From: Affinibrenneria salicis
GTDB lineage: Bacteria; Pseudomonadota; Gammaproteobacteria; Enterobacterales; Enterobacteriaceae
Assembly (NCBI RefSeq): GCF_008710095.1
Contig: NZ_VYKJ01000001.1
Location: 310,001 to 374,000 of the forward strand
Direction: 5' to 3'
DNA length: 64,000 nt
Part shown: in pieces, positions 21,797-31,478 of the stretch
How the letters are laid out: each line of letters begins with the position of its first letter
Position numbering within the stretch: position 1 is the stretch's first letter
Translations under genes and position numbers: made by a program
The notes under the pieces: generated by a model
Database searches by the model: none
The model's input: only the letters and a program-made list of their open reading frames with translations
Told to the model about the DNA's origin: nothing

Positions 21797-22333
21797 ATGT
21801 ATCACGTCGTCGCTACAACTACCAATCCGGCAAAAATTAAGGCGATTACCTTAGCATTCTCCGACGTCTACGGCGCGGACAACTGCCGCATCGAAAGTGT
21901 GGATGTCGACAGCGGCGTGCCTAATCAGCCACTGGGCTCCGTCGAAACCCGCACCGGCGCCCGCAACCGGGTCATGATGGCTCGACAGGTACGGCCGGAG
22001 GCCCATTTTTGGGTCGGCGTCGAAGCCGGCATTGAAGAAGGAATGACGTTCGCCTGGATGGTGATCGAAAATGCCCACCAACGCGGCGAGTCTCGCTCCG
22101 CCAGCCTTATTCTGCCAGAAATTATCTTACAGGGGATCCAGCAGGGGCGCGAATTAGGCGATGAAATGGCGCAGTTGACCGGCCTCAGCGATATCAGCCG
22201 GCGCGGCGGCGCAATCGGCGTGTTTACCAACGGACGCCTGTCGCGCACCAGCGTGTATCATCAGGCGCTGCTGCTGGCGCTGGTGCCGTTCCATAATGCG
22301 GTTTATCAGCCGGCGCCGGTCAAAATCAGCTAA
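21797..22333 (+). CDS. yjjX: Inosine/xanthosine triphosphatase (non-canonical purine NTPase)
   Basis: YjjX hydrolyses ITP and XTP to keep deaminated purines out of nucleic acids. The 178-residue product begins [17 protein letters not shown], the ITPase-like nucleotide-binding start, and has the [10 protein letters not shown] metal-site region (about 74-83). It is convergent with trpR; the two stop codons overlap by 2 bases. Confidence 0.94.
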   Translation: MYHVVATTTNPAKIKAITLAFSDVYGADNCRIESVDVDSGVPNQPLGSVETRTGARNRVMMARQVRPEAHFWVGVEAGIEEGMTFAWMVIENAHQRGESRSASLILPEIILQGIQQGRELGDEMAQLTGLSDISRRGGAIGVFTNGRLSRTSVYHQALLLALVPFHNAVYQPAPVKIS

Positions 22334-22698
22334 CGCGACGAGTCCGAATCTGGGCCCGGATCCAAATCCACAGGCTCTTGCGTCAACAGGTGCGTCTCCA
22401 GCCAGTTTTTCAACTCTGGCGGCGCCGATTTCAGGCTATTTGAGCCGCGGGTAATGGTGGCGATCCCCGCGCCCAGGTAATTCTTCAGTTCGCGCTGGCT
22501 CATTTCCCCACGCATCAATTCCTGAATAATCCGCACCCGGGTGCCCAGCGCGGCGCGCTCATCCGCCGTCAGCAACAGCTGCAGCAGCGGATAGTTCAGA
22601 TCGTCAGCAACTGACTGACGCAGCAGCGTCATAAAATGCTGCCAGTCTTCATTCGCCTGGTCCGAAAGCGCGGGATCGAAAAGTGATAACGGTGTCAT
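22330..22698 (-). CDS. trpR: Trp operon repressor
   Basis: With bound tryptophan this dimer represses trp, aroH and its own gene. The 122-residue product contains the conserved [20 protein letters not shown] helix-turn-helix (about 67-86) and [14 protein letters not shown]. It is longer than E. coli TrpR (108 residues) through an acidic C-terminal tail ([14 protein letters not shown]). A trp operator overlaps its promoter. Confidence 0.97.
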   Translation of the reverse strand: MTPLSLFDPALSDQANEDWQHFMTLLRQSVADDLNYPLLQLLLTADERAALGTRVRIIQELMRGEMSQRELKNYLGAGIATITRGSNSLKSAPPELKNWLETHLLTQEPVDLDPGPDSDSSR

Positions 22699-22709
22699 AA
22701 CAGGCTGCC

Positions 22710-22727
22710 ATACTCTTTAACTAGTAC
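22710..22727. promoter_or_regulatory. TrpR operator (trpR autoregulation)
   Basis: ATACTCTTTAACTAGTAC, 11 bases upstream of the trpR start, matches the trp operator (GTACTAGTT/AACTAGTAC) with one strong half-site and closely resembles the E. coli trpR operator (GTACTCTTTAGCGAGTAC). Confidence 0.85.
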
Positions 22728-22785
22728 GGCAGCATAACACAGATCGCCGGCGCGTCACGATGACCCGCCCGGCCGCCGGGTGAAA

Positions 22786-24714
22786 TTAATAGCGGCGCTG
22801 CCATTCCGCATCGGTTAGCACGCTGGCCGGCTGATGCAGGAAATGCCGGTAAAACACATCGTAAGCCAGCACGTTTTTCACATAGCCGCGGGTTTCCGAA
22901 AACGGAATGCTTTCGATAAAGGCGACGGCGTCAATGCGTCCGGCGCTGCTTTCCAGCCAGCGATTAACGCGCGACGGCCCGGCGTTGTAAGCTGCGGAAG
23001 CCAGTATGCGGTTGCGCCCGAACATCTGATAAACATAGTCCAGGTAGGCGGTGCCCAGCGTGATGTTGGTCTGCGGATCGAAAAGCTGGCTGCTGTTGAG
23101 GTAGCCGCCGATGTTGTTCATCTCCGCCGTATGCTGAGCGGTGCGCGGCATCAGCTGCATCAGCCCGCTGGCGCCGACCGGCGAGCGCGCCTGCGGATTC
23201 CACGCGCTCTCCTGACGGGCGATCGCCATCGCATAGCTTTGGTTGATGCCTTTATCCTCGGTGGCGCGCCGGAATTCATCCCGCCACGCCAGCGGGAAGC
23301 GCTCCTCCAGGTGATCCCAGAGTTTACCGACGATGGTCGTCTGTACGCTGAGATCGGCCCAGCCCTGATCGAACGCATAGCGCGCCAGCGCCTCCTGCTG
23401 CGGCTTACTGCGGCTGGCCACCAGGCCGCTCCATTCACGGCGCGCCAGATTATCCATCTGCCAGTACATCAGCTCGCGCACCCGCGCGATCTCCGCCAGC
23501 TGCGTCAGGGCGCTGTCGGGCCGGGCGGCCTGCGCAATACTCACCGGCCAGTTGATATTCAGTTTCTGCGCCGCCGCCATCGGGTAGAACCCGCGCGCAT
23601 TGGTCAGCTCGCGCAGCATCGTCTCCCCTTCCTGCAGTTTCCCCTGTTCCAGCAACAGAACCGCGCGCCAGTAGCGCCATTCATCCTTCTGCAGCGCCTC
23701 GGCCGGCAAACGCGTCAGCCAGTCCGCCAGATCCTTGCGATCGCCGCTGCCCAACGCCATACGCACCCGCCGCTCCAGCAGGGCGACGGACTGGCTGCGA
23801 CGCACCACGTCGTCGCGCCAGCCGGCCTGTTCCGCGGTAACGTCCGTCCCCATCAGACGCCAGGCTATCGCCTCCGTCATCGCCTGGCGCTGCGCGTCAC
23901 TCATTTTTTGCAGACGCGCCACCACCGGCAGCATTGAGCGGGCCTCATCCGCCGACTGGCGCGCGACGCGGCTGAAAGCGACCAGCGTCGCCTGGCGGGT
24001 GAAATCGGTCGGACCGACCGACCGGGCAAAGCCCTCGACGCTGGTCGGATCCTGCTGCAGCCTGACCAGCGCCTCGCCCATCGTCCGATAGTCGGCCGGC
24101 AACTGCTTCGCCAGATACGTCACCAGCCCGCTGCTGCCTTCATTCAGCGCCAGACGCATACGCTCCAGCGTGACCAGCGGCGTTTGCTCGCCGGCCTGCT
24201 GCCAGACGCTGAATAAACGATCGCAGGCCGACGGCAACGAACGGCCGGTCAGCCAGATCTCGCGCGCGGCCGGCCAGACCGACTGACGCTGCCCGTCCGC
24301 CCACTGGGCATAATAGTAGTTGCAGCGCGCGGCCACCGGCTTCGGCGCCTGCGGGCTGAAGCGCAGTATCCCCGCCCAGTCCTGGCGGCGCGCCAGTTCG
24401 TTGACGAAAGTGGCGTGAAGATTCTGCGCTACGGGCAGCGTCGGATGCGCGGCGATAAACGCGCCGATTTGCTCAGCGTCGACCTGAGACAGGTTCTGCG
24501 TCAGAGCGCGGTACTCCAGATAGGGATACAGCGGGTAATCACGCAGCGTCGGCATCAGTTGCGCCACCACGTCCTGTTGATTATTGTCCCATGCTTGCTT
24601 TACCTGTTGATAACGCTGGCGCTGTTCATTCAGCGAATCAGCCTGCGCCGCCATCGACAACCCCGTCAGACAGAGCGCCGCGACCACGACGCGCCAGGAA
24701 CCCACTTTAACCAT
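22786..24714 (-). CDS. slt: Soluble lytic murein transglycosylase Slt70
   Basis: Slt is a periplasmic enzyme that cleaves peptidoglycan between MurNAc and GlcNAc, forming anhydro ends. From the ATG at 24714 (GAGGA upstream) the product has 642 residues, against 645 in E. coli. It has a signal peptide ending AAQA, the long helical superhelix domain and the C-terminal SLT domain with the catalytic glutamate in ARQESAWNP and GLMQLMP. The frame is open 81 codons upstream, but only this start gives a proper signal peptide. Neighbours trpR and ettA are as in E. coli. Confidence 0.96.
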   Translation of the reverse strand: MVKVGSWRVVVAALCLTGLSMAAQADSLNEQRQRYQQVKQAWDNNQQDVVAQLMPTLRDYPLYPYLEYRALTQNLSQVDAEQIGAFIAAHPTLPVAQNLHATFVNELARRQDWAGILRFSPQAPKPVAARCNYYYAQWADGQRQSVWPAAREIWLTGRSLPSACDRLFSVWQQAGEQTPLVTLERMRLALNEGSSGLVTYLAKQLPADYRTMGEALVRLQQDPTSVEGFARSVGPTDFTRQATLVAFSRVARQSADEARSMLPVVARLQKMSDAQRQAMTEAIAWRLMGTDVTAEQAGWRDDVVRRSQSVALLERRVRMALGSGDRKDLADWLTRLPAEALQKDEWRYWRAVLLLEQGKLQEGETMLRELTNARGFYPMAAAQKLNINWPVSIAQAARPDSALTQLAEIARVRELMYWQMDNLARREWSGLVASRSKPQQEALARYAFDQGWADLSVQTTIVGKLWDHLEERFPLAWRDEFRRATEDKGINQSYAMAIARQESAWNPQARSPVGASGLMQLMPRTAQHTAEMNNIGGYLNSSQLFDPQTNITLGTAYLDYVYQMFGRNRILASAAYNAGPSRVNRWLESSAGRIDAVAFIESIPFSETRGYVKNVLAYDVFYRHFLHQPASVLTDAEWQRRY

Positions 24715-25203
24715 AACCTGCACTATCCTCATCATGATGTGACGTTTTACCGCCGAAACCGCGCCAGACGGAGATTCAATCGATTTTAGGTTGCGGGCAG
24801 ACGGTAAGCGAGAGAATTCCCGGCCGCCGACGCAAATAACGCCGGAAACCCGCGCCTGCCGCAACGCGACGGGCGCGGCGCAGTTCTGACCCTTTGACCT
24901 CATCTTGCCGCAATCGTCACATCCGGCCCGCGATAAATCAGCGTTTAAGTGTGGCACATCATGCTGTATAGCGATACGTTAGCCGCGGATGTGCGCTGCG
25001 CGACGCGCGTCACGAAGCAGAAATGCGTACTGACCGGCGCCCGGCAAACACAGGGATGGCTGGGATCGGATCACGAAACCCGTTACACTCCACAGGCGAA
25101 GACGAATTTACCGGGCTGCCCGCGGGCGGGCCGGCACAACGATGCCTGCCCGGCGCCTGACGCGGGGCAGGATAACAACCATCAGAGAGAGGCTCAGAGC
25201 AAC
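24715..25203. other. Divergent slt / ettA promoter region
   Basis: About 490 GC-rich bases between divergent genes. Open frames cross it on both strands as upstream extensions of slt and ettA but lack family content. Promoters must be here; none is clear by eye. Confidence 0.5.
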
Positions 25204-26871
25204 GTGGCTCAATACGTTTACACTATGCACCGCGTCGGAAAAGTGGTTCCGCCGAAGCGTCATATTCTGAAAAACATCTCCCTCAGTTTTTTCCCCGGCG
25301 CCAAGATTGGCGTGCTGGGGCTGAACGGAGCCGGTAAATCGACCCTGCTGCGCATTATGGCCGGCATTGATAAGGATATTGAGGGCGAGGCCCGTCCGCA
25401 GCCCGGCATCAAAATCGGCTATCTGCCGCAGGAGCCGCAGCTCAATCTGGAGCAGACGGTGCGCGAAGCGGTGGAAGAGGCGGTGGCCGACGTCAAACAG
25501 GCGCTGACCCGCCTGGACGAAGTTTACGCGGCTTATGCCGATCCCGACGCCGATTTCGACAAGCTGGCTAAAGAACAGGGCGAGCTGGAAGCGATCATTC
25601 AGGCGCACGACGGCCATAACCTGGATAACCAGCTGGAACGCGCCGCCGACGCGCTGCGCCTGCCGCCGTGGGATGCTATCATCGCCAATCTGTCCGGCGG
25701 TGAACGGCGCCGCGTGGCGATTTGCCGCCTGCTGCTAGAAAAACCGGATATGCTGCTGCTGGACGAACCAACCAACCACCTCGACGCCGAATCCGTCGCC
25801 TGGCTGGAACGCTTCCTGCACGACTATGAAGGCACCGTGGTCGCCATCACCCATGACCGCTACTTCCTCGATAACGTCGCCGGCTGGATTCTGGAGCTGG
25901 ACCGCGGCGAAGGCATCCCGTGGGAAGGCAATTACTCCTCCTGGCTGGAACAGAAAGATCAGCGTCTGGCGCAGGAAGCTTCGTCCGAAGCCGCCCGCCG
26001 CAAGTCGATCGAGAAAGAGCTGGAGTGGGTGCGTCAGAATCCGAAAGGCCGCCAGGCGAAGGGCAAGGCCCGTCTGGCTCGCTTCGAAGAGCTCAACAGC
26101 ACCGAATATCAGAAGCGCAACGAAACCAGCGAACTGTTTATTCCACCCGGCGCGCGTCTGGGGGATAAAGTGCTTGAAGTCGACGGCCTGAGCAAATCCT
26201 ACGGCGACCGCCAGCTGATCGATAATCTGTCGTTCACGCTGCCGAAGGGCGCCATCGTCGGGATTATCGGGCCGAACGGCGCGGGTAAATCCACCCTATT
26301 CCGTATGCTGTCCGGCAAAGAGTCGCCGGACGCCGGCAGCATTACGCTGGGCGAAACCGTACAGTTGGCCTCGGTCGATCAGTTCCGCGACAACATGGAC
26401 AACGGCAAAACGGTGTGGGAAGAGGTTTCCGGCGGGCAGGACATTATGCGCATAGGCAACTTTGAAATCCCAAGCCGCGCCTACGTCGGCCGCTTCAACT
26501 TTAAAGGCGTCGATCAGGGCAAACGCATCGGCGAGCTGTCGGGCGGCGAACGCGGCCGCGTTCATCTGGCCAAGCTGCTGCAGGTGGGCGGCAACATGCT
26601 GCTGCTCGATGAACCGACCAACGACCTGGACATCGAAACCCTGCGCGCGCTGGAAAACGCCCTGCTGGAGTTCCCGGGCTGCGCGCTGGTCATTTCCCAT
26701 GACCGCTGGTTCCTCGACCGTATCGCCACCCATATCATCGACTATCAGGATGAGGGTAAGGTGGAATTCTTTGAAGGCAACTTCACCGAATACGAGGAAT
26801 ACAAGAAGCGCACCCTGGGCGCCGATGCGCTGGAACCGCACCGCATCAAATATAAGAAGATGACCCGCTAG
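25204..26871 (+). CDS. ettA: Energy-dependent translational throttle protein EttA (ABC-F)
   Basis: EttA binds the ribosomal E site and gates entry into elongation according to the ATP/ADP ratio. The 555-residue product starts at a GTG (VAQYVYTMHRVGKVVPPKRH), matching E. coli EttA in length. It has two ABC domains: Walker A GLNGAGKST (about 39) and GPNGAGKST (about 355), signatures LSGGERRR and LSGGERGR, and Walker B MLLLDEPTNHLD and MLLLDEPTNDLD, with the ABC-F linker between. nadR, its usual next neighbour in E. coli, is missing. Confidence 0.98.
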   Translation: MAQYVYTMHRVGKVVPPKRHILKNISLSFFPGAKIGVLGLNGAGKSTLLRIMAGIDKDIEGEARPQPGIKIGYLPQEPQLNLEQTVREAVEEAVADVKQALTRLDEVYAAYADPDADFDKLAKEQGELEAIIQAHDGHNLDNQLERAADALRLPPWDAIIANLSGGERRRVAICRLLLEKPDMLLLDEPTNHLDAESVAWLERFLHDYEGTVVAITHDRYFLDNVAGWILELDRGEGIPWEGNYSSWLEQKDQRLAQEASSEAARRKSIEKELEWVRQNPKGRQAKGKARLARFEELNSTEYQKRNETSELFIPPGARLGDKVLEVDGLSKSYGDRQLIDNLSFTLPKGAIVGIIGPNGAGKSTLFRMLSGKESPDAGSITLGETVQLASVDQFRDNMDNGKTVWEEVSGGQDIMRIGNFEIPSRAYVGRFNFKGVDQGKRIGELSGGERGRVHLAKLLQVGGNMLLLDEPTNDLDIETLRALENALLEFPGCALVISHDRWFLDRIATHIIDYQDEGKVEFFEGNFTEYEEYKKRTLGADALEPHRIKYKKMTR

Positions 26872-26879
26872 TATTGCCG

Positions 26880-26899
26880 CAGGCCCGCACCGCGGGCCT
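26880..26899. repeat. Duplicate of the ettA/trhA terminator stem, without a T run
   Basis: CAGGCCCGCACCGCGGGCCT here is identical to 27030-27049. This copy lies 8 bases after the ettA stop and lacks the T tract that the second copy has. Confidence 0.85.
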
Positions 26900-27029
26900 C
26901 AGACTGATGACAACGTTCGTTGCCAGGGGAAACGCGGCGAGGGGCCCTGGCTGCATTAACCGCCGGAGCGCCCCCCCGGTGCGGCAGGCCCGGCTATCCC
27001 GGGCTTATCGCCGGGGTTACCAGCAACCA

Positions 27030-27056
27030 CAGGCCCGCACCGCGGGCCTGTTTTTT
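27030..27056 (+). terminator. Rho-independent terminator downstream of ettA
   Basis: AGGCCCGC and GCGGGCCT form an 8-bp stem with an AC-type short loop, followed by six T residues. The same stem occurs without T run at 26880. It serves ettA; trhA converges from the other side. Confidence 0.85.
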
Positions 27057-27066
27057 AGCTCATGCG

Positions 27067-27714
27067 TTATACGTACAGGTAAATCGCCAGAAAATGGCAC
27101 AGGCTGCCGCCCAGCACGAAAGCGTGCCAGATAGCGTGGTTGTAGGGAATACGCTTGCAGGCATAAAAGATTACCCCCAGCGTATAAATCGCCCCGCCCA
27201 GCGCCAGCAGCGCCACGCCCCATATCGACAGCTTCTGCGCCAGCTCATACACCACGATCAGCGACAACCAGCCCATCACCAGATAGGTAATTAACGACAT
27301 CGCCTCGAAACGATGCACGAACGCCAGTTTAAATATCACCCCCAGTAAAGCGATCGCCCAGATCACCACCATTAGCCCCAGCGCCAGCGGCGTACCGAGC
27401 CCCACCAGCAGAAAAGGCGTATAGGTGCCGGCAATCAGAATATAAATCGCGCAGTGATCAAACCGTTTCAGCCAGGGTTTAGCCCGCGGCGAAGGAATCG
27501 CGTGGTAAAGCGTGGAGGCCAGAAACAACAGAATAATGCTGCCGCCGTACAGACTGTAGCTGGCGATGGCGACCGCATCGGCCCCGGTGCGGTGCGCCTG
27601 CGTCAGCAACAACACCAGCCCCACAATCCCCAGCACCAGGCCAATGCCGTGGCTGATGCTATTGGCGACCTCTTCCGCCAGCGTATATCCCTGTTCCATT
27701 AAATTTTTCGCCAT
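27067..27714 (-). CDS. trhA: PAQR-family membrane homeostasis protein TrhA (YqfA, hemolysin III-like)
   Basis: TrhA is an inner-membrane protein of the PAQR/hemolysin III family that helps control membrane fluidity. From the ATG at 27714 (GAGGTGGA upstream) the product has 215 residues with seven hydrophobic segments. Family residues are present: [28 protein letters not shown] and the C-terminal [16 protein letters not shown] histidines. In E. coli yqfA lies near gcvTHP, at 65 minutes; here it directly follows the 99-minute gene ettA. Confidence 0.93.
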   Translation of the reverse strand: MAKNLMEQGYTLAEEVANSISHGIGLVLGIVGLVLLLTQAHRTGADAVAIASYSLYGGSIILLFLASTLYHAIPSPRAKPWLKRFDHCAIYILIAGTYTPFLLVGLGTPLALGLMVVIWAIALLGVIFKLAFVHRFEAMSLITYLVMGWLSLIVVYELAQKLSIWGVALLALGGAIYTLGVIFYACKRIPYNHAIWHAFVLGGSLCHFLAIYLYV

Positions 27715-27915
27715 TCGTTCCACCTCACCTGCATACTCAATGGCTTATCCGTCGTCAGCCAACCAATAAACTGTCAGCAGCTTAGCTGAGAATTATTTCA
27801 GTGTACACGTGTAAGCTAAATAAATATCCGGCCGCGGTGCGGCACGAATAGGTGATGGCAATGCTGCGCGCTTCCCCTACAATAGCCCGCGTATTTTACA
27901 ATCTGAGGTTTTCTG

Positions 27916-28521
27916 ATGTCTTTTGTCTCACCGGAGCTGGATTTCGGTTCCCTGACCCGCGTAGTCGGTTTTTTAATGGAAATCGATAAATTGAAAAGCG
28001 TGCAGCGCCGCTCCAAAATCATCGGCAGCGAACGTCACGAAGACTCGGCCGAGCACAGCTGGCATTTCGCCGTCGCCGCCATGAGCCTGGCGCCGTACGC
28101 CGGCGAAGTGGATATTCAGCGGGTGATCCAGATGGCGCTAATCCACGACATCGTGGAAATCGATGCCGGCGACGTGCTGGTTTACGATCTGAGCGCGCGC
28201 GCCGCGGTGCACGAGCAGGAAGTGGCCGCCGCCGCCCGTCTGTTCGGCCTGCTGCCGCAGCCGCAGAGCCAGCATTTTCACCAGCTGTGGCTGGAATATG
28301 AAGGCGGCGAAACGGCGGAAGCGCGCTTTGCGCTCATGCTTGACCGCATCATGCCCATACTGATGAATCTGCATAATCAGGGGCAGAGCTGGCTGGAGAA
28401 CGGCATTCGCCTGGAGCAGGTGCTGGCGCGCGTCGCCTTTATCGCCGACATCAACCAGGAACTCTGGCGCCATCTGCAACGCCATCTGGCGGATGCGCAA
28501 ACAAAAGGCTGGTTGAAGTAA
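27916..28521 (+). CDS. HD-domain phosphohydrolase (HDDC2/YfbR-like)
   Basis: The 201-residue protein has the HD metal-binding pattern: His47 in EDSAEHSWHFA and His77-Asp78 in MALIHDIVEIDAGD, then a distal aspartate in MLDRIMPIL. Relatives dephosphorylate deoxynucleoside monophosphates; the substrate here is unproven. It is divergent from trhA and convergent with an MHS transporter gene. Confidence 0.85.
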   Translation: MSFVSPELDFGSLTRVVGFLMEIDKLKSVQRRSKIIGSERHEDSAEHSWHFAVAAMSLAPYAGEVDIQRVIQMALIHDIVEIDAGDVLVYDLSARAAVHEQEVAAAARLFGLLPQPQSQHFHQLWLEYEGGETAEARFALMLDRIMPILMNLHNQGQSWLENGIRLEQVLARVAFIADINQELWRHLQRHLADAQTKGWLK

Positions 28522-28529
28522 CCCCCGAC

Positions 28530-28557
28530 GCAGGCCGGACGCAGGCGTCCGGCCTGC
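28530..28557. terminator. Hairpin between convergent HD hydrolase and MHS transporter genes
   Basis: GCAGGCCGGACG and CGTCCGGCCTGC form a 12-13 bp perfect inverted repeat with a very short loop, between the two stop codons. No T run on either side. Confidence 0.6.
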
Positions 28558-28566
28558 CATGCGCGC

Positions 28567-29892
28567 CTATAGCGGCTTATGCGCCGTCTCTCTGGCGGCC
28601 AGAACCGCCAGCAGCGTGACGAGCAACGCCAGCGACACATAAATCGAGATCGCCAGCGTACTGCTGTAGGACTTGAACAGCGAGGCGATGATCAGCGGCG
28701 CAAAGCCGCCGCCGACGATCCCGGCCAGCGTATAGGCCAGCGACGATCCGGCATAGCGCACCTTTGTCGGGAACTGCTCGGTGACGAAGGCCGCCTGCGG
28801 GCCGTACATCGCGGCGTGAATCAGCAGACCAACCACCACCGCGATACAGATCGACAGCGGCTGCGCGCGATCCAGCAGCACAAAGAAGACGAACGCCCAG
28901 ACCATTGCCGCCAGCGCGCCGCCCATGTAGACCGGACGACGGCCGAAGCGATCGGAAAGCATGCCGAACAGCGGCACCGCGACGGCGTTGCCAAACGCCC
29001 CCAGCATCGTCGCCATCAGCGCCAGCGGACGCGGCAGATGCAGCACGGTTGTCACGTAAGTCAGGGTAAACACCACCACCAGCGCGTACAGCACGTCGGA
29101 ACCGATGCGCGCGCCGCCGGCGATCAGCAGCGGTTTCAGATGCTGGCCGAACACTTCGCGAATCGGCGCCTGAGTAATGTCTTTGCTTTTTTCCAGCCGG
29201 AGGAACGCCGGCGTCTCGCCCACTCCGCGCCGCAGCCACAGGCCGAAGATCACCAACAGCAGGCTCAGCAGGAAGGGAATGCGCCAGCCCCACTGCTGGA
29301 AGCTGTCCGCCGACATCGACATCGTCACCAGGGTGATAAAACCGGTGCCGATCAGCGTGCCGCAGGAAGGCCCGACCTGAGCGAACGAGGCGTTACGCCC
29401 GCGCTGATGCGGTTTGCCGTGCTCCATCGACAGCAGCACCGCGCCGGCCCATTCGCCGCCCAGCGCGATGCCCTGGACAAAACGCAGCGAGACCAGCAGC
29501 AGCGGGCTCCAGATGCCCCACATCTCATAGCCGGGCAGCACGCCCATCAGCGCCGTCGTCACGCCCATGATCACCAGCGTGGCGACCAGCACGAAGCGTC
29601 GCCCCAGCACATCGCCTAAATGACCGAAGACGATGCCGCCAATCGGGCGCGAGATATAACCGACGGCATAGGTGGAAAACGCCAGAATGGTGCCCACCAG
29701 CGGATCGAATGAGGGAAAAAACACATGATTGAAAATCAGCGCCGCCATAATGTTGTAAACGGTAAAGTCATACCATTCCAGCGCGGTGCCGATCGAACTG
29801 GCCGCCGCCAGTTTACCGGTGTTGGGCGCGCCGGCGGCCTGTTCCTGCGGAGGCAGGCGGTCGATCGCCGCCTTAGTGGTGGATGTATTCAT
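28567..29892 (-). CDS. MHS-family MFS transporter
   Basis: The 441-residue inner-membrane protein has about 12 hydrophobic spans and the MHS signatures ALEWYDFTVYN, YISRPIGGIVFGHLGDVLGRR and LRFVQGIALGGEWAGA. The family imports organic acids such as shikimate or alpha-ketoglutarate by proton symport. It lies 236 bases downstream of an amidase/DUF2848 gene pair on the same strand, so it may bring in the substrate of that pathway. The spacing suggests its own promoter. Confidence 0.86.
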   Translation of the reverse strand: MNTSTTKAAIDRLPPQEQAAGAPNTGKLAAASSIGTALEWYDFTVYNIMAALIFNHVFFPSFDPLVGTILAFSTYAVGYISRPIGGIVFGHLGDVLGRRFVLVATLVIMGVTTALMGVLPGYEMWGIWSPLLLVSLRFVQGIALGGEWAGAVLLSMEHGKPHQRGRNASFAQVGPSCGTLIGTGFITLVTMSMSADSFQQWGWRIPFLLSLLLVIFGLWLRRGVGETPAFLRLEKSKDITQAPIREVFGQHLKPLLIAGGARIGSDVLYALVVVFTLTYVTTVLHLPRPLALMATMLGAFGNAVAVPLFGMLSDRFGRRPVYMGGALAAMVWAFVFFVLLDRAQPLSICIAVVVGLLIHAAMYGPQAAFVTEQFPTKVRYAGSSLAYTLAGIVGGGFAPLIIASLFKSYSSTLAISIYVSLALLVTLLAVLAARETAHKPL

Positions 29893-30128
29893 TCTTTTAT
29901 CTCCTGTGCGATGCGTAGCCAGTTACGGGAATATGGTGATCATTAAAGGTATGGCCGTTCAGCCCCCCACGGCTCCGTCCGGCGTCATACGACGCGGTTG
30001 CCCTGGTGTGAAACACCGCGTCCGCCTGCGCGTCGCCTGGCGTTGCAATCAGCGACCTTCGATGGGGAAAACCGGCCATACGGACTCTCCGGGTTACTTG
30101 ACATCAGGCGACGAGCGCGCCGTAAACG

Positions 30129-31478
30129 TTATGCGTCGGCAAGGCAGCGTTCGATCGCCAGCGCCCACCCCAGCAGCGCGTCGTCGCTGAGCGGCAACCC
30201 GGCCACCATCAGTCCGACCGGCGCGTCGCCCGGCCGCTGACACGGCAGGGAAAGCGCGCAGCCGTCCAGAAAGTTGATCACTGACGGATTGCGCAGCGCG
30301 GCGCCGTTGATGCGGAAATAGCGCTCCTCATCCGCCTCCAGTTCGGCAATGGTCGGCGCGATAACGGGCACGGTCGGCATCAGCAGCGCGTCGAAATCGC
30401 GCACCTCCGCCGTCACCCGCCGCTGCCAGTCGGCGCGCCGCGTTTCCAGCTGCAGCCGATCGTTCTCGTCCAGCGCCGCGCCGCGTCGAATGCGCGACAG
30501 AACCCGCGGGTCGTATTCGGCGGCGCGTTCGGCGATCAACGTCCGATGCCGGCGCCATGATTCCAGCGCGCTGAAACCGCCGCCGGCGTTAATCGCGGCC
30601 AGTTCGGCAAACGCCGTACAGGCGACGGGTTCGATACGCGCGCCCGCCCGCGCCAGCCGCTGCAGGCTCCGCTCGAACGCGGCGGACACGTCCGGATCCA
30701 GCCCCTCCAGCACCAGCGTTTGCGGCACGGCAAAACGCGCCCGCGACAGCGCTTTCTCCTCCGGCGCCAGCGCATGATGGGCGACCAGCGCATCCAACGC
30801 GATGCAGTCGGCGACGTCGCGCCCGATGGCGCCGATGGAATCCAGCGAGGTCGAAAGCGGCAGCAGCCCGGCGTCATCGATGCGTCGGGCGGTGGGTTTA
30901 TAGCCGGTCAGTCCGCAGAACGCGGCGGGAATGCGTACCGATCCGCCGGTGTCGCTGCCGAGCGCGCCGAAGCACATTCCGTCGGAAACAGACACCGCCG
31001 CGCCGGAGGAGGAACCGCCCGGGATACGGCGCGCGGCGCGATCCCACGGATTGGCCGGCGTACCGTAATGCGGATTGATCCCCAGGCCTGAATAGGCGAA
31101 TTCGGTCATGTTGGTTTTGCCGATCAGCACGACGCCGGCCTGCAGCAAGCGCGCCACCACGGCCGCATGGCGCGGCGCGGCGGGCGCGTCGGCCAGAACG
31201 CGGGAGCCGGCCGTCGTGGCTTCGCCCGCCACATCGAACAGATCCTTCACGGACAGAGGCACCCCGTCCAGCGCCGAACGCGGCTGACCCGCCGCGCGCC
31301 GTTGGTCGGCATCCCGCGCCTGACGCCGGGCCTCATCGCGATAGACCCGGGTAAAAACGCGCGCGCCCTCGCCCGCCCGATCGTCAATCCGCGCCAGCGC
31401 GCACTCGGTCAGCGCCACGGACGTCAGCTCGCCATTTGCCAACCCGGCGGCGACCTGCTGTAAGGTTAATGTCGTCAT
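30129..31478 (-). CDS. Amidase (amidase signature family)
   Basis: The 449-residue enzyme should hydrolyse a carboxamide. The Ser-Ser-Lys triad is visible: Lys78 in PLSVKDLFDV, the cis-Ser near 156 in RIPGGSSSGAAV and the nucleophile Ser180 in GSDTGGSVRIPAAF. No signal peptide, so cytoplasmic. It starts with ATGA overlapping the stop of the DUF2848 gene, which indicates coupled translation. The natural amide is unknown. Confidence 0.9.
   Translation of the reverse strand: MTTLTLQQVAAGLANGELTSVALTECALARIDDRAGEGARVFTRVYRDEARRQARDADQRRAAGQPRSALDGVPLSVKDLFDVAGEATTAGSRVLADAPAAPRHAAVVARLLQAGVVLIGKTNMTEFAYSGLGINPHYGTPANPWDRAARRIPGGSSSGAAVSVSDGMCFGALGSDTGGSVRIPAAFCGLTGYKPTARRIDDAGLLPLSTSLDSIGAIGRDVADCIALDALVAHHALAPEEKALSRARFAVPQTLVLEGLDPDVSAAFERSLQRLARAGARIEPVACTAFAELAAINAGGGFSALESWRRHRTLIAERAAEYDPRVLSRIRRGAALDENDRLQLETRRADWQRRVTAEVRDFDALLMPTVPVIAPTIAELEADEERYFRINGAALRNPSVINFLDGCALSLPCQRPGDAPVGLMVAGLPLSDDALLGWALAIERCLADA

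Noticed and set aside
29786..30190. 134-codon plus-strand ORF between transporter and amidase genes
   Set aside because: It overlaps both flanking genes in antisense and has no features of a real protein.
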